Shown piece after piece: positions 44,872 through 56,360 of a stretch of 64,000 bases of DNA; position 1 is the stretch's first letter, and every line of letters starts with the position of its first letter. A model generated the notes under the pieces. That model saw nothing but the letters and a program-made list of their open reading frames with translations. It did not search any database and was not told the DNA's origin. The position numbers and the translations under genes were made by a program. Origin of the DNA: Dyadobacter flavalbus (GTDB lineage Bacteria; Bacteroidota; Bacteroidia; Cytophagales; Spirosomataceae); NCBI RefSeq assembly GCF_006149045.1, contig NZ_VBSN01000038.1, positions 248,001 to 312,000 of the forward strand, given 5' to 3'.

Positions 44872-45417
44872 ATGAACAACCTTGTTATACTTGGAATATC
44901 AGGCAGTTTACGCGCCGACTCCTCCAATACGATGATCCTGAAAACCATTCAGCGATTGCTGCCGGAAGCTATAACGTTCCGCATTTTTGAAGGTATGGAC
45001 CAAATACCGCATTTCAGTCCTAGAATTCCGGAAAATGAAGCGGTAGCCCGTTTTAAAAATGCCGTTCGGCAAGCTAACGGCATCATCATCTCCACACCGG
45101 AATATGCGTTTGGTGTTCCGGGAACACTCAAAAACGCACTTGACTGGACTGTTTCGACCGGCGATTTCAATGAAAAACCCGTTTGTGCGATCAGTGCATC
45201 TCCACTGGATTCGGGCGGCAGAAATGCGCTTGCGTCTTTGCTATTAATACTGACCGCATTGGGTACGAAAAAGCATGAAAATGCATCACTTTCCATCGCC
45301 CATATCAAAAGTAAACTAGATCCTGAAATCAATCTGGTTACACATCCGGAAACATTGATTGCTTTGCAGGATCAAGTAAATAACCTGCTCAAATACATCG
45401 GTTTCACTTTCGGGTAA
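44872..45417 (+). CDS. NADPH-dependent FMN reductase family protein
   Basis: The 181-residue flavodoxin-like protein has the family motif GISGSLRADSSNTMIL and the flavin-binding loop TPEYAFGVPGTLKNALDW. It should reduce FMN or quinones with NAD(P)H. The position, in the same strand run as a luciferase-like monooxygenase, suggests it supplies reduced FMN to it; this is inference. Confidence 0.92.
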   Translation: MNNLVILGISGSLRADSSNTMILKTIQRLLPEAITFRIFEGMDQIPHFSPRIPENEAVARFKNAVRQANGIIISTPEYAFGVPGTLKNALDWTVSTGDFNEKPVCAISASPLDSGGRNALASLLLILTALGTKKHENASLSIAHIKSKLDPEINLVTHPETLIALQDQVNNLLKYIGFTFG

Positions 45418-45461
45418 GATTATATTCAGATTTTGTATAAGTAAAACGCCATATGGCCTAG

Positions 45462-46835
<1,374 letters not shown>

Positions 46836-46847
46836 AAAGGGTTATTT

Positions 46848-46891
46848 ACAGGTTGCTCACGGCAAAAGGCTCCGGAGGAGCAACCTGTTTC
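46848..46891 (+). terminator. Terminator of metY
   Basis: An 11-bp stem ACAGGTTGCTC / GAGCAACCTGT encloses a smaller GGCTCCGGAG element and is followed by TTT, 12 bp past the stop. The inner element resembles the core of the adjacent hairpin array. Confidence 0.7.
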
Positions 46892-46900
46892 TAGAAAAAA

Positions 46901-47265
46901 GCATGATTAAACCAATCAAGGCTCCTCCGGAGCCGACTGATCATGCCGAAATCTTCTTTGGAAATTACATATTGCATTTGAACATATTCTACAAACAGAA
47001 GGCTCCTCCGGAGCCGCACGGCTGCTTGCATCGAAAATTCGTAATCTCAATCCTTGCTACAAACAGAAGGCTCCTCCGGAGCCGCACTGCTGCTTGCATC
47101 GAAAATTCGTAATCTCAATCCTTGCTACAAACAGAGGGCTCCGCCGGAGCCGCACTGCTGATTGTTTTGAAAATTTGTAATCACAATCCTTGCTACAAAC
47201 AGAAGGCTCCTCCGGAGCCGCACTGCTGCATGTATCAAAAATCCGTAATCACAATCCTTGCTAAA
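46901..47265. repeat. Array of GGCTCC/GGAGCC hairpins, 68-bp tandem repeats
   Basis: Hairpin cores GGCTCC-N3-GGAGCC lie at 46920, 47001, 47069, 47137 and 47205, with a related core in the terminator at 47274. Four units of exactly 68 bp run from 46983, 47051, 47119 and 47187. Each has TCCTTGCTACAAACAG, the hairpin, GCACTGCTG and a variable AT-rich tail with TCGTAATC or a variant. The first core is framed by an outer GCATGAT / ATCATGC pair. The period is not a multiple of 3, so this is not a coding repeat. It fills the gap between convergent metY and the S9 peptidase gene. Confidence 0.93.
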
Positions 47266-47296
47266 CAACAAAAGGCTCCTCAGGAGCCTTTTGTTG
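47266..47296. terminator. Bidirectional terminator of the S9 peptidase gene and hairpin array
   Basis: A 15-bp perfect stem CAACAAAAGGCTCCT / AGGAGCCTTTTGTTG around one C, with T-rich arms on both sides, lies 26 bp past the peptidase stop. It occupies the position of a further unit of the 68-bp array. Confidence 0.8.
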
Positions 47297-47321
47297 TGGA
47301 TATAAATTATCCTGAGTTATA

Positions 47322-49466
47322 CTATTTATCGATTCCTTCCAAGGCAAACATAAATGCAAACTGAAGCGCGACTTCCTTAAGGTACTCAAATCTGCCCGAG
47401 GCGCCGCCATGACCTGCTTCCATGTTTGTTTTAAGCAAAAGCACATTTTTATCTGTCTTATGCGTCCTTAATCTTGCAACCCATTTAGCCGGCTCGAAAT
47501 ATTGCACCTGACTGTCATGCAAACCCGTTGTAACCAGCATATTCGGATAATCCTTCTTTTCTACATTATCGTAAGGTGAATAGGATTTCATATACATGTA
47601 CGATTCCTTGTTTTTAGGATTTCCCCATTCATCAAATTCGTTGGTCGTAAGCGGAATGCTTTCGTCCAGCATCGTTGTAACCACATCTACAAAAGGTACA
47701 TCGGCAATGATACCGCGCCATAATTCCGGACGGAGGTTGGAAATGGCTCCCATCAGCAGACCGCCTGCACTTCCACCCTCCGCAAACAAGTGCGCCGGAG
47801 AAGTATAGTTTTCTTTGATAAGGAATTCCGCACAGTCGATAAAATCGTTGAAGGTATTTTTCTTCTTGAACATTTTACCGTCTTCATACCATTTACGTCC
47901 CATTTCTTCACCGCCGCGTATATGTGCAATGGCGTATATAAATCCGCGGTCCAGCAAGCTCAGGCGTGTACTGCTGAAAGTAGCATCCATGCTATGGCCG
48001 TAAGAACCGTATGCATACAAAAGCATCGGCGTGTCCGCACTCTTCTTGGTTCCTTTTTTATAAACTACTGAAATCGGGACTTTCACACCATCCCGCGAAG
48101 TAGCATAAAGTCTTTCCGTAACATAGTCTTCCGGATTATAGCCGCCGACAACTTCCTGACGTTTTTTCAGCTCCTTGGCCCTGGTTTCCATGTTATAATC
48201 GTACACGGAATTAGGCGTTGTCAATGAGGTATAAACATAGCGCATGCTTGTGCTGTTATACTCAGGGTTCGAGCTTGGATAAGCTGCATAAGCCGGCTCG
48301 CCAAAGTCCACATAATGCTCCGCATTGGTATTGATATTCCGGACGCGAAGCTGAAGCAAACCGTTTTTACGTTCCGTAATGACCAGATAATCCTTGAACA
48401 CATCAATATCTTCCAGCAAAACATCTTCTCTGGTCGGAATTACTTCTTTCCAGTTTTCTACACCCGTTTTGTTCAGGGGCGTTTCCATGAGTTTGAAATT
48501 GAGCGCATCCTTGTTGGTAACGATCAGGAATTTGTCATTCTGATGATCGATGCTGTACTTGACATCTTTCATGCGGGGCTGAAAAACGGTAAATTCGCCT
48601 TCGGGCCTGTCCGCATCCAGAATCCGGTATTCCGACGACATCGTGGCGCTGGAAGCGATTACAATGTATTTTTCCGATTTTGTTTTGCCGACACCGATGT
48701 AATTGCTTTTATCTTTTTCATCGTAAACGACAACGTCCTTTTTCGAATCTGCTCCGAGTGTATGCCTTTTGATTTTTTCGCTCAGCAGTGTTTTCGGATT
48801 TGTAGCCGTATAAAACAAGGTTTTGTTGTCATTTCCCCATTCGGCTCCGCCGCTCGTCGGAAAAATCTGATCTTTGTACATTTCGCCTGTCTCAAGGTTC
48901 TTGACATGAATCGTATACTGGCGACGGGAAACGGTATCCACGCCAAACGCCAGCAACTTGTTATCCGGACTTACACTGAAACCCGTTGCTGAATAATACG
49001 CATGTCCTTCCGCCATTTTGTCCACATCCAGCAAAATTTCTTCCGGCGCTTTCAACGAACCTTTTTTGCGGCAGTATTTGAAATATTGCTGGCCTTCTTC
49101 ACTTCGGGTATAATACCAGTAGCCATTACTGAAAACCGGAACAGACTCGTCTTTTTCCTTGATCCGGCCTTTCATTTCCTTGAACAGATCTTCCTGAAAT
49201 TTTTTTGTGCCGGCCATCATGGTGTCCGTATAGGCATTTTCAGCTGTCAGGTATTCAACAACTTTATTGCTGTCAGGACCTTTCCGGAAAAAGTCGGCCA
49301 TCCAGTAATATTCATCATTCCGTTTGTCACCGTGCATGCCGGTCTCGTGGTCTTTCTTTTCTGCTACGGGTGGCGTCGCCCCCGGCCATTGATATGCATC
49401 TTTCACTTCTTTATTCTGGTTACAGGAAAAAATAATAACAGCTAAAAACAATAAAATAATTCGCAT
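47322..49466 (-). CDS. S9 family oligopeptidase (oligopeptidase B / prolyl oligopeptidase-like), lipoprotein
   Basis: The 714-residue serine peptidase has a lipoprotein signal (LLFLAVIIFSC, Cys15), an N-terminal beta-propeller, and a C-terminal alpha/beta hydrolase: nucleophile Ser566 in EGGSAGGLLMG, Asp in TTGLHDSQVQYFEPA and His in MEAGHGGASGRF. The propeller carries DEYYWMADFFRKGPDSNKV, typical of oligopeptidase B-like members, which cut short peptides after basic residues. It probably acts in the periplasm. Confidence 0.93.
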   Translation of the reverse strand: MRIILLFLAVIIFSCNQNKEVKDAYQWPGATPPVAEKKDHETGMHGDKRNDEYYWMADFFRKGPDSNKVVEYLTAENAYTDTMMAGTKKFQEDLFKEMKGRIKEKDESVPVFSNGYWYYTRSEEGQQYFKYCRKKGSLKAPEEILLDVDKMAEGHAYYSATGFSVSPDNKLLAFGVDTVSRRQYTIHVKNLETGEMYKDQIFPTSGGAEWGNDNKTLFYTATNPKTLLSEKIKRHTLGADSKKDVVVYDEKDKSNYIGVGKTKSEKYIVIASSATMSSEYRILDADRPEGEFTVFQPRMKDVKYSIDHQNDKFLIVTNKDALNFKLMETPLNKTGVENWKEVIPTREDVLLEDIDVFKDYLVITERKNGLLQLRVRNINTNAEHYVDFGEPAYAAYPSSNPEYNSTSMRYVYTSLTTPNSVYDYNMETRAKELKKRQEVVGGYNPEDYVTERLYATSRDGVKVPISVVYKKGTKKSADTPMLLYAYGSYGHSMDATFSSTRLSLLDRGFIYAIAHIRGGEEMGRKWYEDGKMFKKKNTFNDFIDCAEFLIKENYTSPAHLFAEGGSAGGLLMGAISNLRPELWRGIIADVPFVDVVTTMLDESIPLTTNEFDEWGNPKNKESYMYMKSYSPYDNVEKKDYPNMLVTTGLHDSQVQYFEPAKWVARLRTHKTDKNVLLLKTNMEAGHGGASGRFEYLKEVALQFAFMFALEGIDK

Positions 49467-49687
49467 AGGATAAAAGTTAGGTAACAGGAAGATATGGGTA
49501 AAACTTAAACAGCATTTAAAATGGAATATATTAATAGATTGACTTGAAAGATAGAAACATTTAATTAATATAATTTGTACAAAAAGTTAATTATTAAGTA
49601 AAAGTATAAAATGAATATGCATCATTAATACTTATGCATAAAACTACAAAAATGTAGCAGGAATCCATTTCATCCATGCACATACGT

Positions 49688-49695
49688 TATATTTG
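49688..49695 (+). promoter_or_regulatory. -7 promoter box of polA
   Basis: TATATTTG matches TAnnTTTG exactly, 23 bp before the polA ATG. No clear -33 TTTG is visible in the AT-rich DNA upstream. Confidence 0.5.
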
Positions 49696-49718
49696 AGTTT
49701 CTTAAAATAACATTCTTT

Positions 49719-52598
49719 ATGAATAAACCTGTTCACAAGTTATTCCTGCTTGACGCAATGGCATTGATTTACCGTGCCCATTTTGCATTCATCAAAACAC
49801 CAAGGGTTACTTCTAAAGGATTGAACACCAGCGCGGTTTTCGGATTTACAAACACGCTGCTCGAAGTGCTGCAAAAAGAAAAACCGACGCATATCGGTGT
49901 GGCGTTTGATACCTCCGCTCCTACTTTCCGCCATATCCAGTATGAAGCCTACAAAGCGCAGCGCGAAGCGCAGCCGGAAGACATAGCCGTTGCCATTCCG
50001 CTCGTCAAGCGATTACTGCAGGCCATGTGCATTCCCATTCTTGTGCTCGACGGATACGAGGCGGATGACATCATTGGAACGATTGCCAGAGAAGCTTCCC
50101 TTGCCGGATTTGAAGTGTTTATGATGACGCCGGACAAAGATTACGGTCAGCTTGTGGAAGAGCATGTGCATATTTACAAGCCCGCATTTATGGGAAAAGG
50201 CCCCGAAGTACTGGGCGTAAAAGAAATTCTGGAACGCTGGCAGATCCGCAGGATTGATCAGGTTGTGGATATTCTCGGCCTGATGGGCGATGCCGTCGAC
50301 AACATTCCCGGCGTGCCCGGTGTCGGTGAAAAAACCGCACAGAAACTCATTGCAGAATACGACACGGTTGAAAACCTGATTTCGCATGTCGACGATATCA
50401 AAGGCAAGCTGGGGGAAAAAATCCGCGAGAACATCGATAAGGCAATCCTCAGCAAGCAACTGGCCACTATTGACACCAAAGTACCCGTTCCGTTTGATGC
50501 CGAAGACCTGACCGTCTGCGGTGTCAATGCAGACAAGATTATTGAACTGTTCGATGAACTTGAATTCCGGACGCTGAAACAGCGCGTCCTTGCCATTAAC
50601 CAGCCCGTTATCACAACGCCGCCCGCCGCCAAACCGCAGCCCGTTCGAGAAAGCAAAGGACAGCTCGATCTGTTCGGAAACCCTGCCGCAGAACTGGGCA
50701 GCCAGCCTGCTGCAATCACTGAAATCCTTGCCGGCGATAGTAACGCGGAGCCGTTGCTGGAGGAATTTTCCATTCCGGGAAACAAACGCGACATCAGCAA
50801 TACGCCGCACAGATATCATACGGTGGATACGCCGGAACTGATGAAAAGCCTGGCTTATTATCTCGGCATTCAGGAGCGCTTCTGTTTTGATACGGAAACA
50901 ACTTCACTGGACACGATTGATGCCGAGCTGGTCGGACTGTCATTTTCCTACTTGCCGGGTGAAGCATTTTACGTTCCGGTCCCTGCGGACAGGGAAAAGA
51001 CGCTGGAAATCCTGGAATATTTCAGGCCGGTTTTCGAAAATGAAGCCGTCGGCAAAATCGGGCAGAATATCAAATACGATATGCTTGTGCTGAAAAGCTA
51101 CGGTGTCGACGTAAAAGGGAAACTGAGCGATACCATGCTCGCGCATTATCTGCTGGAACCCGATAAACGGCACGGCATGGATTTACTGGCCAACTCGTAT
51201 CTTCATTACGATCCGGTTTCGATTACCTCTTTAATTGGTAAAAAAGGCGTCAAGCAGGGAACCATGCGCGATGTGGCCATTGCGGAAATCACGCAGTACG
51301 CTGCCGAAGATGCGGATATTACCTTGCAGTTGAACGATATTTTCATCAAAGAACTTCCAAAGGTCAACGCTACCAAACTTTTTGAAACGGTTGAAATGCC
51401 GCTGCTCAACGTGCTGGTTTCCATGGAAAGTACAGGCGTAAAGCTGGATATCAATGCATTGAAGGAAATGTCTGCGGTGCTGGAAGGTGACTTGCGGCAA
51501 ACGGAATCTGAAATTTACGAATCCGCCGGGCAGTCTTTCAACATCAGCTCGCCAAAGCAGCTCGGTGAAGTCCTTTTTGAAAAGATGAAACTGATTGACA
51601 AACCCAAAAAGACCAAAACCGGTCAGTATGCAACGGGCGAGGACATTCTGACGGAGCTGGAAAACAATCATGTGATCGCACGCAAAATCCTGGATTACCG
51701 CGAGCTTCAGAAGCTCAAATCGACCTACGTGGATGCATTGCCGCTGCTGGTCAGCCGCCGCACGGGCAGAATCCACACGTCCTACAATCAGGCCGTGGCT
51801 GCAACCGGACGTCTGAGTTCAACGAATCCCAACCTGCAGAATATTCCGATCCGGACCGTTCGCGGACGGGAAATCCGGAAAGCATTTGTGCCTGACAATG
51901 AAGATTTCCAGATCCTGTCGGCCGATTACTCGCAGATCGAGCTTCGCATCATGGCGGCGTTCAGCGGCGATGAAAGTATGATCGAGGCATTCAATCAAGG
52001 CCGCGACATCCACGCAACAACGGCAAGCAAGGTCTTTAACGTACCGCTGGAAGATGTTACTTCCGACATGCGGCGCAAGTCAAAAACGGTTAATTTTGGT
52101 ATCATATACGGCATTTCGGCCTTCGGACTCAGTCAGCGCCTGGCCATTCCGCGCAGTGAAGCCAGCGAAATCATCAAATCCTATTTTGAAGAATTTCCGT
52201 CTGTAAAGGCTTATATGGACCGCGTTGTTAACAATGCCCGGGAAAAGGAGTATGTGGAAACCATTCTCGGTAGAAGGCGCTATGTTCCCGATATCAATTC
52301 CCGGAACCAGACCAACCGCGGCTTTGCAGAACGAAATGCCATTAACGCTCCGATACAAGGCTCGGCGGCCGACATGATCAAGGTGGCGATGATCAATATT
52401 CATGATTTTATCGAGAAAGAAAAGTTGAAGTCGCGCATGATTCTGCAGGTGCATGACGAACTGGTGTTTGATGCGCACCGCGATGAAATCCCATTATTAA
52501 AGGAAAAAGTAGATGAACTGATGCGTACGGCCATTCCGATGCAGGTGAAAATGGAAACCGGGATCGGGATCGGAGCCAATTGGCTGGAAGCGCATTGA
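49719..52598 (+). CDS. polA: DNA polymerase I
   Basis: The 959-residue enzyme has three domains: 5'-3' exonuclease (residues 1-290, with DGYEADDIIGTIA and DKDYGQLV), 3'-5' exonuclease (FDTETTSLD near 389 and AAEDADITLQL, catalytic acidic residues kept, so proofreading should be active) and polymerase (motif A DYSQIELRIMA near 735, motif B RRKSKTVNFGIIYG, motif C VHDELVFD near 912). It repairs gaps and removes RNA primers. Confidence 0.97.
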   Translation: MNKPVHKLFLLDAMALIYRAHFAFIKTPRVTSKGLNTSAVFGFTNTLLEVLQKEKPTHIGVAFDTSAPTFRHIQYEAYKAQREAQPEDIAVAIPLVKRLLQAMCIPILVLDGYEADDIIGTIAREASLAGFEVFMMTPDKDYGQLVEEHVHIYKPAFMGKGPEVLGVKEILERWQIRRIDQVVDILGLMGDAVDNIPGVPGVGEKTAQKLIAEYDTVENLISHVDDIKGKLGEKIRENIDKAILSKQLATIDTKVPVPFDAEDLTVCGVNADKIIELFDELEFRTLKQRVLAINQPVITTPPAAKPQPVRESKGQLDLFGNPAAELGSQPAAITEILAGDSNAEPLLEEFSIPGNKRDISNTPHRYHTVDTPELMKSLAYYLGIQERFCFDTETTSLDTIDAELVGLSFSYLPGEAFYVPVPADREKTLEILEYFRPVFENEAVGKIGQNIKYDMLVLKSYGVDVKGKLSDTMLAHYLLEPDKRHGMDLLANSYLHYDPVSITSLIGKKGVKQGTMRDVAIAEITQYAAEDADITLQLNDIFIKELPKVNATKLFETVEMPLLNVLVSMESTGVKLDINALKEMSAVLEGDLRQTESEIYESAGQSFNISSPKQLGEVLFEKMKLIDKPKKTKTGQYATGEDILTELENNHVIARKILDYRELQKLKSTYVDALPLLVSRRTGRIHTSYNQAVAATGRLSSTNPNLQNIPIRTVRGREIRKAFVPDNEDFQILSADYSQIELRIMAAFSGDESMIEAFNQGRDIHATTASKVFNVPLEDVTSDMRRKSKTVNFGIIYGISAFGLSQRLAIPRSEASEIIKSYFEEFPSVKAYMDRVVNNAREKEYVETILGRRRYVPDINSRNQTNRGFAERNAINAPIQGSAADMIKVAMINIHDFIEKEKLKSRMILQVHDELVFDAHRDEIPLLKEKVDELMRTAIPMQVKMETGIGIGANWLEAH

Positions 52599-52621
52599 TG
52601 CCGCCATGAACCTGTATTTTG

Positions 52622-52652
52622 AAAGCCTTGATTTTAAATCAGGGCTTTTTTA
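52622..52652 (+). terminator. Terminator of polA
   Basis: A near-perfect 13-nt inverted repeat AAAGCCTTGATTT / AAATCAGGGCTTT (one G-T pair) is followed by a T run, 23 bp past the stop. Confidence 0.85.
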
Positions 52653-53010
52653 TTACCCGGATTCAACTTAACAATTTGTTTACATATACTTCACAAAGAC
52701 AAATTTACAATTGTTCAATTTTGCATATCCAAACCATTGCTATCCTGTAAAATACCGATGTGCTGTAATTGTTAAAATTCTGTACAATGCAATTGTTAGC
52801 ATACTAAATATGGGTTTTTACCTTTTATCCGCAATATTAAGTTAATAATACATTAATAGTAGATACAAAATTCAATGTATTTTGTACTTTAGTGAATGTA
52901 AGCTCCTGCTGTTTCCGCATTGAACAATTTCATTATTTTGTTTACCCCTATTTAACCTTTAACCGAATTTTATCCTTTTTACCAAACAATGCTCACTTAA
53001 CTTCCATGTT
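52653..53010. other. Intergenic region upstream of susC with repeated AATTGTT motifs
   Basis: About 360 bp without a gene. It holds AATTGTT on the plus strand at 52709, 52767 and 52791 and its inverse AACAATT at 52670, which may be regulator sites. TACTTTAG at 52885-52892 is a one-mismatch -7 box about 120 bp before the ATG. Promoter position is uncertain. Confidence 0.45.
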
Positions 53011-56000
53011 ATGCCAAAACCATTTCTACTCTCAAATGAAGTCCGGAAGCGAATCCGGAACCTGACCTTGTTTAGCCTGCTCTTTTGTACCTTTCAAACG
53101 GCTTCTGCGATGCCGTTCAGCAAAAAAAGCAATGCGGAAAAAACCATTACGGGTAAAGTCACCGATGAAGGAAGTATCGGTCTTCCGGGCGTCAGTGTGA
53201 TTGTAAAAGGCACGACAACAGGAACAATCTCGGATTCGGAAGGAAGGTACTCCCTTGCTGTTCAGGACGATGCAACTACGCTGATCTTTTCCTATGTCGG
53301 TTATCTTTCCCAGGAAATTGCGATCGGAAACCGTGCGGCTGTGGATGTGATCATGAAGCCGGACGCCAGAAACCTGAACGAGGTCGTCATTACAGCCTTG
53401 GGTATCAAACAGGAATCCAAAAGACTCGGTTACGCGGTTCAGGAAATAAAAGGCAGCGAGCTCGACAAAGCGCGTGAGACCAATTTTGTAAGCGGACTTG
53501 CAGGTAAGGTTGCAGGTGTACAGGTAATGAGCAGCCCGAGCGGCATAGGCGGTTCGGCCAGAATCACGATAAGAGGTGACAAGTCTCTGGATATCAACAA
53601 GAATCAGCCGCTCTTTGTCATAGACGGTGTTCCGATCACGAATGCGCTTACGGGTTCAAGCGGCCGCGATTTCCAGGAACTGGATTACGGAAACGGCGCT
53701 TCGCTCATTAATCCGGACGATGTGGAATCCATGACAGTGCTCAAAGGCGCCAATGCCTCGGCGCTTTATGGCTCACGCGGTGCAAACGGCGTGATCGTTA
53801 TTACAACAAAATCAGGTAAAAACAGCAAAGGACTTGGCGTATCCGTCAATGCCGGCCTGACCTTCGAAAACCCGTTGGTACTTCCTGATTTCCAGAAAGT
53901 GTATGGACAGGGAAACAACGGCGAATTCAGTTTTGTGGACGGAAGCGGTGGCGGTATCCGGGACGGCGTGGACGAAAGCTGGGGACCGAAAATGGACGGC
54001 CGGCTTATCGCACAGCACGACTCCCCTACTTCCAACGGCTATCGTGGCGGCGATATTTCCCTGATTGATGACGGCCAGCTTGGCTCGGCAGCCGACCTTG
54101 CGGCCCGCGGAACCATCACGCCGACACCTTTTGTACCGGGAAACAACCTGAAAGAATTCTATGAAACAGGAATAACCAACAATACCAATGTATCCGTAAC
54201 AGGCTCAAACGAAAAAGGCGATTTCAGGCTTTCCTACACGCTTCTGGATCAGAAGGGAATTATCCCGAACACGGATATCAAAAGAAATACATTTGCAATC
54301 AATACAGGCTACAACCTGTCGCCAAAACTTTCCGTTCGCATTTCGGCCAATTACGTTAACAGCACAAGCGCCAACCGCCCGAACCTGACTTACGGAACGG
54401 AAAGCATTATTTACCTGCTGCATTGCTGGATGGGCCAGCACGTGAATCTGAACAGTCTGAAGGATTACTGGATACCGGGCATGGAAGATCGTCAGCAGTT
54501 CAACTTCAATTACAACTATCACGACAATCCGTACTTTAACCTTTATGAAAATACCAACAGCCAGAACGCAAACCGGATCTTTGGCAACATCTCGGTTAAA
54601 TACGACTTTACAAACTGGCTGAGCCTTCAGCTGAGAGGCGGCACGGATTTCAACAATGACCTTCGCAAAAGAAGAAGGGCTTTCAGTACGCAGCGTTTTC
54701 CGTTCGGAAGTTACCGCGAAGAACGTGTACGCAACGGCGAGTCCAACTTTGATTTTCTACTGACGGCGACCAAGGATTTCAGTGAAGACTTTACTTTCGG
54801 GGCAAACATCGGCGGTAACCATCAGATTGCGACAACCAACAATTTTGAAGTAACGGCGCCGCAATTGCTGATTCCCGGAATTTACAGTTTCAACAACACA
54901 AGAGTTGCTTTGGTAAGCTCGATTCAGGATATCAACAAAGTGGTCAACAGCCTTTACGGTTCGGTGCAGTTTGGTTATAAAAATTTCCTGTTTCTGGACG
55001 TGACGGCCAGAAATGACTGGTCCACGGCTCTGACGCTTCCTGCCATAGCCGATTCGCTCGGACAAACAATCAATTCATACTTCTATCCTTCGGCTTCGCT
55101 GAGTGCAGTTGTGAGTGATATTCTGCCGATGCCTGAATGGGTATCATTCGGTAAAATCCGGACCAGTCTTGCGCAGGTTGGAAACGACACCGATCCGTAC
55201 CGTTTTACTTCCGGGTACGGCCGCAGCGATCCATGGGGCGATTACCCGGTTTATTCTTCCACAAGAACACTGGTCAATTACAACCTGAAACCTGAAATCA
55301 GTACTTCTTTTGAAATCGGAACAGAATGGCGATTCCTGAAAAACCGGGCGGGCCTGGACTTTACATTTTACAATATCAACACCAGGAACCAGATTTTGCC
55401 CTCCGTTCCCGTTTCCATAGCTTCCGGTTACAGCAACCGGATTGTAAATGCCGGTGAAATCAGAAATTATGGCTTTGAAGTAATGCTCAGCGGAACACCG
55501 GTACAGACGACGAATTTCAGATGGGACGTCAATGTAAACTGGTCTGCAAACCGAAGCAAAGTAGTCGAGTTCGACGGCGAAGTAATGGATTACCAAATGG
55601 CAGAACGTCACGGCGTTTCCATTCGTGCGCAGGTCGGACAAAGAATGGGCGATATGTATGCCATCGGTTTCAAAAGAGTGGAAGACAAAAACAGTCCTTA
55701 TTACGGCGAAAAAATCCTGAATGAATCCGGACGCTTCCTGAGTACAAGCAATCTGATCAAGGTCGGGAACTATAATCCGGACTGGATGGCCGGCATCCGC
55801 AATACTTTTACTTACAAAAATTTCAGTCTGAGCGGATTGCTGGACATTCGTCATGGCGGACAGATATTTTCCGAAACCTTTGTGGTCGGACTGGAAGCAG
55901 GACAGCTTGAAGAGACACTGGAAGGCCGCGAAAACGGATACGACATCAACCAGCCGGGCAACGGTGTAATTGCCAAAGGTGTGATCCAGAACGCAGACGG

Positions 56001-56340
56001 CTCTTACCGCGTAAACGACGTAAAACTGACCGCACGTGAATATCACCAGTCGCGTACAGGAAACCGCGATATTCCGGAAGGCGGCATTTTCAATGCATCT
56101 TACGCCAAGCTGCGCGAGGTAAGACTGGCTTACATGGTTCCTTCCAAATTTCTGAGCAAAGCCAAAATCAAGGGCCTGAACGTTTCCGTAGTGGGACGGA
56201 ATCTGGCCGTATGGAGCAAAGTTCCGCACATTGATCCGGAAACTTCTTCCCTGAGCGGCGGCACGATCATTCCGGGTATCGAATCGGTCGGGATGCCTAC
56301 AACGCGCAGCTGGGGCTTTAATGTAGGATTCAGTTTTTAA
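53011..56340 (+). CDS. SusC/RagA family TonB-dependent outer-membrane transporter
   Basis: The 1109-residue protein has a signal peptide (TLFSLLFCTFQTASA), a carboxypeptidase-regulatory-like N-terminal domain (ITGKVTDEGSIGLPGVSVIV), plug domain (LFVIDGVPI, ANASALYGSRGANGVIVITT) and a large beta-barrel ending in aromatic F (GFNVGFSF). It should import an oligosaccharide or other polymer with the SusD partner 20 bp downstream. No extra N-terminal FecR-interacting (STN) domain is seen, so it is not obviously the partner of the ECF/FecR pair here. Confidence 0.96.
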   Translation: MPKPFLLSNEVRKRIRNLTLFSLLFCTFQTASAMPFSKKSNAEKTITGKVTDEGSIGLPGVSVIVKGTTTGTISDSEGRYSLAVQDDATTLIFSYVGYLSQEIAIGNRAAVDVIMKPDARNLNEVVITALGIKQESKRLGYAVQEIKGSELDKARETNFVSGLAGKVAGVQVMSSPSGIGGSARITIRGDKSLDINKNQPLFVIDGVPITNALTGSSGRDFQELDYGNGASLINPDDVESMTVLKGANASALYGSRGANGVIVITTKSGKNSKGLGVSVNAGLTFENPLVLPDFQKVYGQGNNGEFSFVDGSGGGIRDGVDESWGPKMDGRLIAQHDSPTSNGYRGGDISLIDDGQLGSAADLAARGTITPTPFVPGNNLKEFYETGITNNTNVSVTGSNEKGDFRLSYTLLDQKGIIPNTDIKRNTFAINTGYNLSPKLSVRISANYVNSTSANRPNLTYGTESIIYLLHCWMGQHVNLNSLKDYWIPGMEDRQQFNFNYNYHDNPYFNLYENTNSQNANRIFGNISVKYDFTNWLSLQLRGGTDFNNDLRKRRRAFSTQRFPFGSYREERVRNGESNFDFLLTATKDFSEDFTFGANIGGNHQIATTNNFEVTAPQLLIPGIYSFNNTRVALVSSIQDINKVVNSLYGSVQFGYKNFLFLDVTARNDWSTALTLPAIADSLGQTINSYFYPSASLSAVVSDILPMPEWVSFGKIRTSLAQVGNDTDPYRFTSGYGRSDPWGDYPVYSSTRTLVNYNLKPEISTSFEIGTEWRFLKNRAGLDFTFYNINTRNQILPSVPVSIASGYSNRIVNAGEIRNYGFEVMLSGTPVQTTNFRWDVNVNWSANRSKVVEFDGEVMDYQMAERHGVSIRAQVGQRMGDMYAIGFKRVEDKNSPYYGEKILNESGRFLSTSNLIKVGNYNPDWMAGIRNTFTYKNFSLSGLLDIRHGGQIFSETFVVGLEAGQLEETLEGRENGYDINQPGNGVIAKGVIQNADGSYRVNDVKLTAREYHQSRTGNRDIPEGGIFNASYAKLREVRLAYMVPSKFLSKAKIKGLNVSVVGRNLAVWSKVPHIDPETSSLSGGTIIPGIESVGMPTTRSWGFNVGFSF

Positions 56341-56360
56341 TTCAGCCAAAATCCAAAAGA

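Noticed and set aside
46983..47265. Integron attC-like sites
   Set aside because: No RYYYAAC/GTTRRRY core pairs, no cassette ORFs and no integrase gene.
46901..47296. CRISPR-like array
   Set aside because: The full 68-bp unit is conserved, not alternating repeat and unique spacer, and no cas genes are present.
55144..56349. 401-codon open frame on the minus strand
   Set aside because: Antisense to the susC barrel; no recognisable domain.
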